Source: Roseburia sp. (lineage in GTDB: Bacteria; Bacillota; Clostridia; Lachnospirales; Lachnospiraceae). From it: a stretch of DNA of 6,991 nucleotides. A program made the position numbers and the translations under genes. Where the stretch lies: contig JAGASC010000061.1 in assembly GCA_017621905.1 (NCBI GenBank), forward strand, positions 1 to 6,991, in the 5' to 3' direction. Below the pieces are notes generated by a model. That model was not told where the DNA came from. It saw only the letters and a list, made by a program, of their open reading frames with translations, and ran no database searches. Shown here in pieces: positions 5,480 to 6,991 of the stretch (within the stretch, counting starts at the first letter, position 1; every line of letters begins with the position of its first letter).

Positions 5480-6991
5480 ATGAGAATACAATTATACTTC
5501 GATAAAGGAAACTTAGGCCGCCTCGTCGTAGCTATGATTCTGGCCGCCGTATTATGTTTTAACACAGGGGTTTCCATTTGGGCACTTGTATGTTTTGGGG
5601 GCCTGTATTTTTTGATTAAAAGCATTATAGTAGAACCAAATCAAAAACTGTCCTGGCTGTGGACGGCGCTGACGTTGGGGTTAAGCAGCATTTTTACTGC
5701 TTATCACGTGCAGTACCTCCTTTTGGATGAGGAACTTCGTGCCAAAATCTCGGATGAGAAAATGCGGCTCAATATTCTGTGCTGCCTGGTGGTATTTCTT
5801 GTGGTCCAGACATTTACGAACCGTCTGGACAGGACCTGCATTATTTCCTATGTTTTTCTGATGATTTTAGCGGGCATCAATTATTTTGTTTATCTGTTCC
5901 GGGGAAATGAATTTATTTTCAGCGACTTGAAATCCATACAGACGGGACTTTCCGTGGCGGGGAATTATGAATTTGTGCTGGATGACCGGGCGGGGTATGT
6001 GCTGCTGCTTTCCACCTTGTATATCGCAGTGGTGCGTAAATTGCAGATTGCATTTGTGAGAAGGATTCCGGTGGCGGCAGTTACGCTTGCGTTGGCAATT
6101 TTGTGTAGTATTCAGATTAGCGAGAAGACAGAAAGCTATGTGACGGAAACCTGGGAGCAGAAGGGGAGCTATCGGAATGGATATATCCTCAACTTTGTGC
6201 TGAGCATCCGGGACTGCTTTATCGGAGAGCCGGAGGGCTATTCCGAAGAGGCTGTAGCGGCGTTGGAGGAGCGATATGCAGATGGCAAAGAGACGGAGGA
6301 AAATCAGCGGCAGGAAGTCGCCAAAGGGGATCTGGTAAATGACGGTACATTTGCCGGGGGATTGGAGGAGAAACCTACCATAATTGTGGTTATGAGCGAA
6401 TCCTATGCGGATTTAAGCGTGGTGGGAGAATTCAGCACCAATCAGGAACTGACACCGTTTTACGATTCTTTGACGGAAAATACGGTAAAGGGTCATGCAC
6501 TCTCCTCTGTGTTTGGAGCTAAGACGCCAAATTCCGAGTGGGAGTTTATGACGGGAAATTCTATGGCATTTTTGCCCAGCGGGTCTGTGGTATATCAGCA
6601 GTATATTTCGGATACGCCTACATCGATTGTGTCGAACCTCAAGAATGAGGGATATACCTGTGTGGCTATGCACCCGTATTATGAAACGGGCTGGAGCCGT
6701 AATTCAGTGTATCCGGATATGGGCTTTGATGAAATGTATTTTATTGATGATTTTGACCAGACCCAGGTGCTCCGGGAATATATTACCGATCAGGAGCTGT
6801 ATGAAAATATTATTGAACGGTATGAGAACCGCGGGAAGAGTGAGGACTTGTTCATCATGAGTATTTCCATGCAGAACCACGGCGGCTACACAGAAAAATA
6901 TGATAATTTTAAGGAGGAAATCCGGATGCTTGGTGTTGATTATCCGGATGTGAACCAGTATCTTTCCCTGGTACATGAGAGCGATCAGGCG
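5480..6991 (+). CDS. LTA synthase family protein (LtaS-like membrane sulfatase-fold phosphoglycerol transferase), 3' truncated by window
   Basis: The frame is open from ATG 5480 to the window edge (504 codons, no stop). AAAGGG at 5466-5471 serves as ribosome binding site, and an in-frame TAA at 5465-5467 limits the start. About six or seven hydrophobic segments occupy residues 13-212. The family-like RGNEFIFSDL (141-150) and VAGNY (159-163) lie between them. A polar linker (about 250-298) precedes the extracellular sulfatase-fold domain. Matches to LtaS catalytic residues are E307 (MSES), T349 as nucleophile (AKTPNSEW), H398, W405 and R407 (GWSRN), and H467 (QNHGGY). Their spacing is close to that in S. 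aureus LtaS as I recall it (E255, T300, H347, W354, R356, H416). The final metal-binding Asp-His lies past the window. LtaS polymerises glycerolphosphate from phosphatidylglycerol onto a lipid anchor; relatives prime or modify such polymers. Which of these this enzyme does is unknown. Confidence 0.93.
   Translation, partial: MRIQLYFDKGNLGRLVVAMILAAVLCFNTGVSIWALVCFGGLYFLIKSIIVEPNQKLSWLWTALTLGLSSIFTAYHVQYLLLDEELRAKISDEKMRLNILCCLVVFLVVQTFTNRLDRTCIISYVFLMILAGINYFVYLFRGNEFIFSDLKSIQTGLSVAGNYEFVLDDRAGYVLLLSTLYIAVVRKLQIAFVRRIPVAAVTLALAILCSIQISEKTESYVTETWEQKGSYRNGYILNFVLSIRDCFIGEPEGYSEEAVAALEERYADGKETEENQRQEVAKGDLVNDGTFAGGLEEKPTIIVVMSESYADLSVVGEFSTNQELTPFYDSLTENTVKGHALSSVFGAKTPNSEWEFMTGNSMAFLPSGSVVYQQYISDTPTSIVSNLKNEGYTCVAMHPYYETGWSRNSVYPDMGFDEMYFIDDFDQTQVLREYITDQELYENIIERYENRGKSEDLFIMSISMQNHGGYTEKYDNFKEEIRMLGVDYPDVNQYLSLVHESDQA

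Noticed and set aside
1..6991. Mobile elements, CRISPR arrays, phage genes or attachment sites
   Set aside because: No transposase or integrase motif, no regularly spaced repeats, and no direct repeat of the tRNA 3' end were seen.

Overview
The window looks like chromosomal DNA of a Gram-positive Clostridia species, most likely from the Lachnospiraceae. The evidence is AGGAGG-type ribosome binding sites, moderate GC content with frequent GGG and GCG codons, a YtrA-type GntR/ABC operon, and an LTA-synthase-family gene. The genus assignment is inference. I see no insertion sequence, phage gene, CRISPR array or plasmid function.

Layout. (a) 1-2352, + strand: the tail of a probable GntR-family regulator, then an ABC ATPase and two small polytopic membrane proteins. 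The last two genes overlap by 29 bp. This is the arrangement of an ABC-2-type exporter or sensor operon controlled by its own repressor. (b) 2353-2674: a hairpin terminator, a minus-strand tRNA-Gly(CCC), and a back-to-back promoter region in which one palindromic TTGCAA hexamer may serve as -35 box for both the tRNA and the next + strand gene. (c) 2675-3751: a serine peptidase of the S66 (LD-carboxypeptidase/MccF) family with its Ser-Glu-His triad intact. (d) 3888-5279: a short NfeD membrane protein, followed with no intervening base by a GTG-started D-2-hydroxyacid dehydrogenase, then a terminator. (e) 5480-6991: the first 504 codons of a large LTA-synthase-type membrane sulfatase/phosphoglycerol transferase. 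It runs off the window with no stop, behind a strong promoter with TTGACA and an extended -10.

Together the genes lean towards cell-envelope work: a transporter, possible peptidoglycan or peptide processing, a membrane-organising NfeD protein and polyglycerolphosphate synthesis. They sit in separate transcription units, so a joint function is only a loose inference. I do not see a clearly novel system. The most useful second looks are the shared -35 box, the MccF-like spacing of the S66 enzyme, the unusual nfeD partner gene, and a possible response-regulator direct repeat upstream of the LTA-synthase-like gene.
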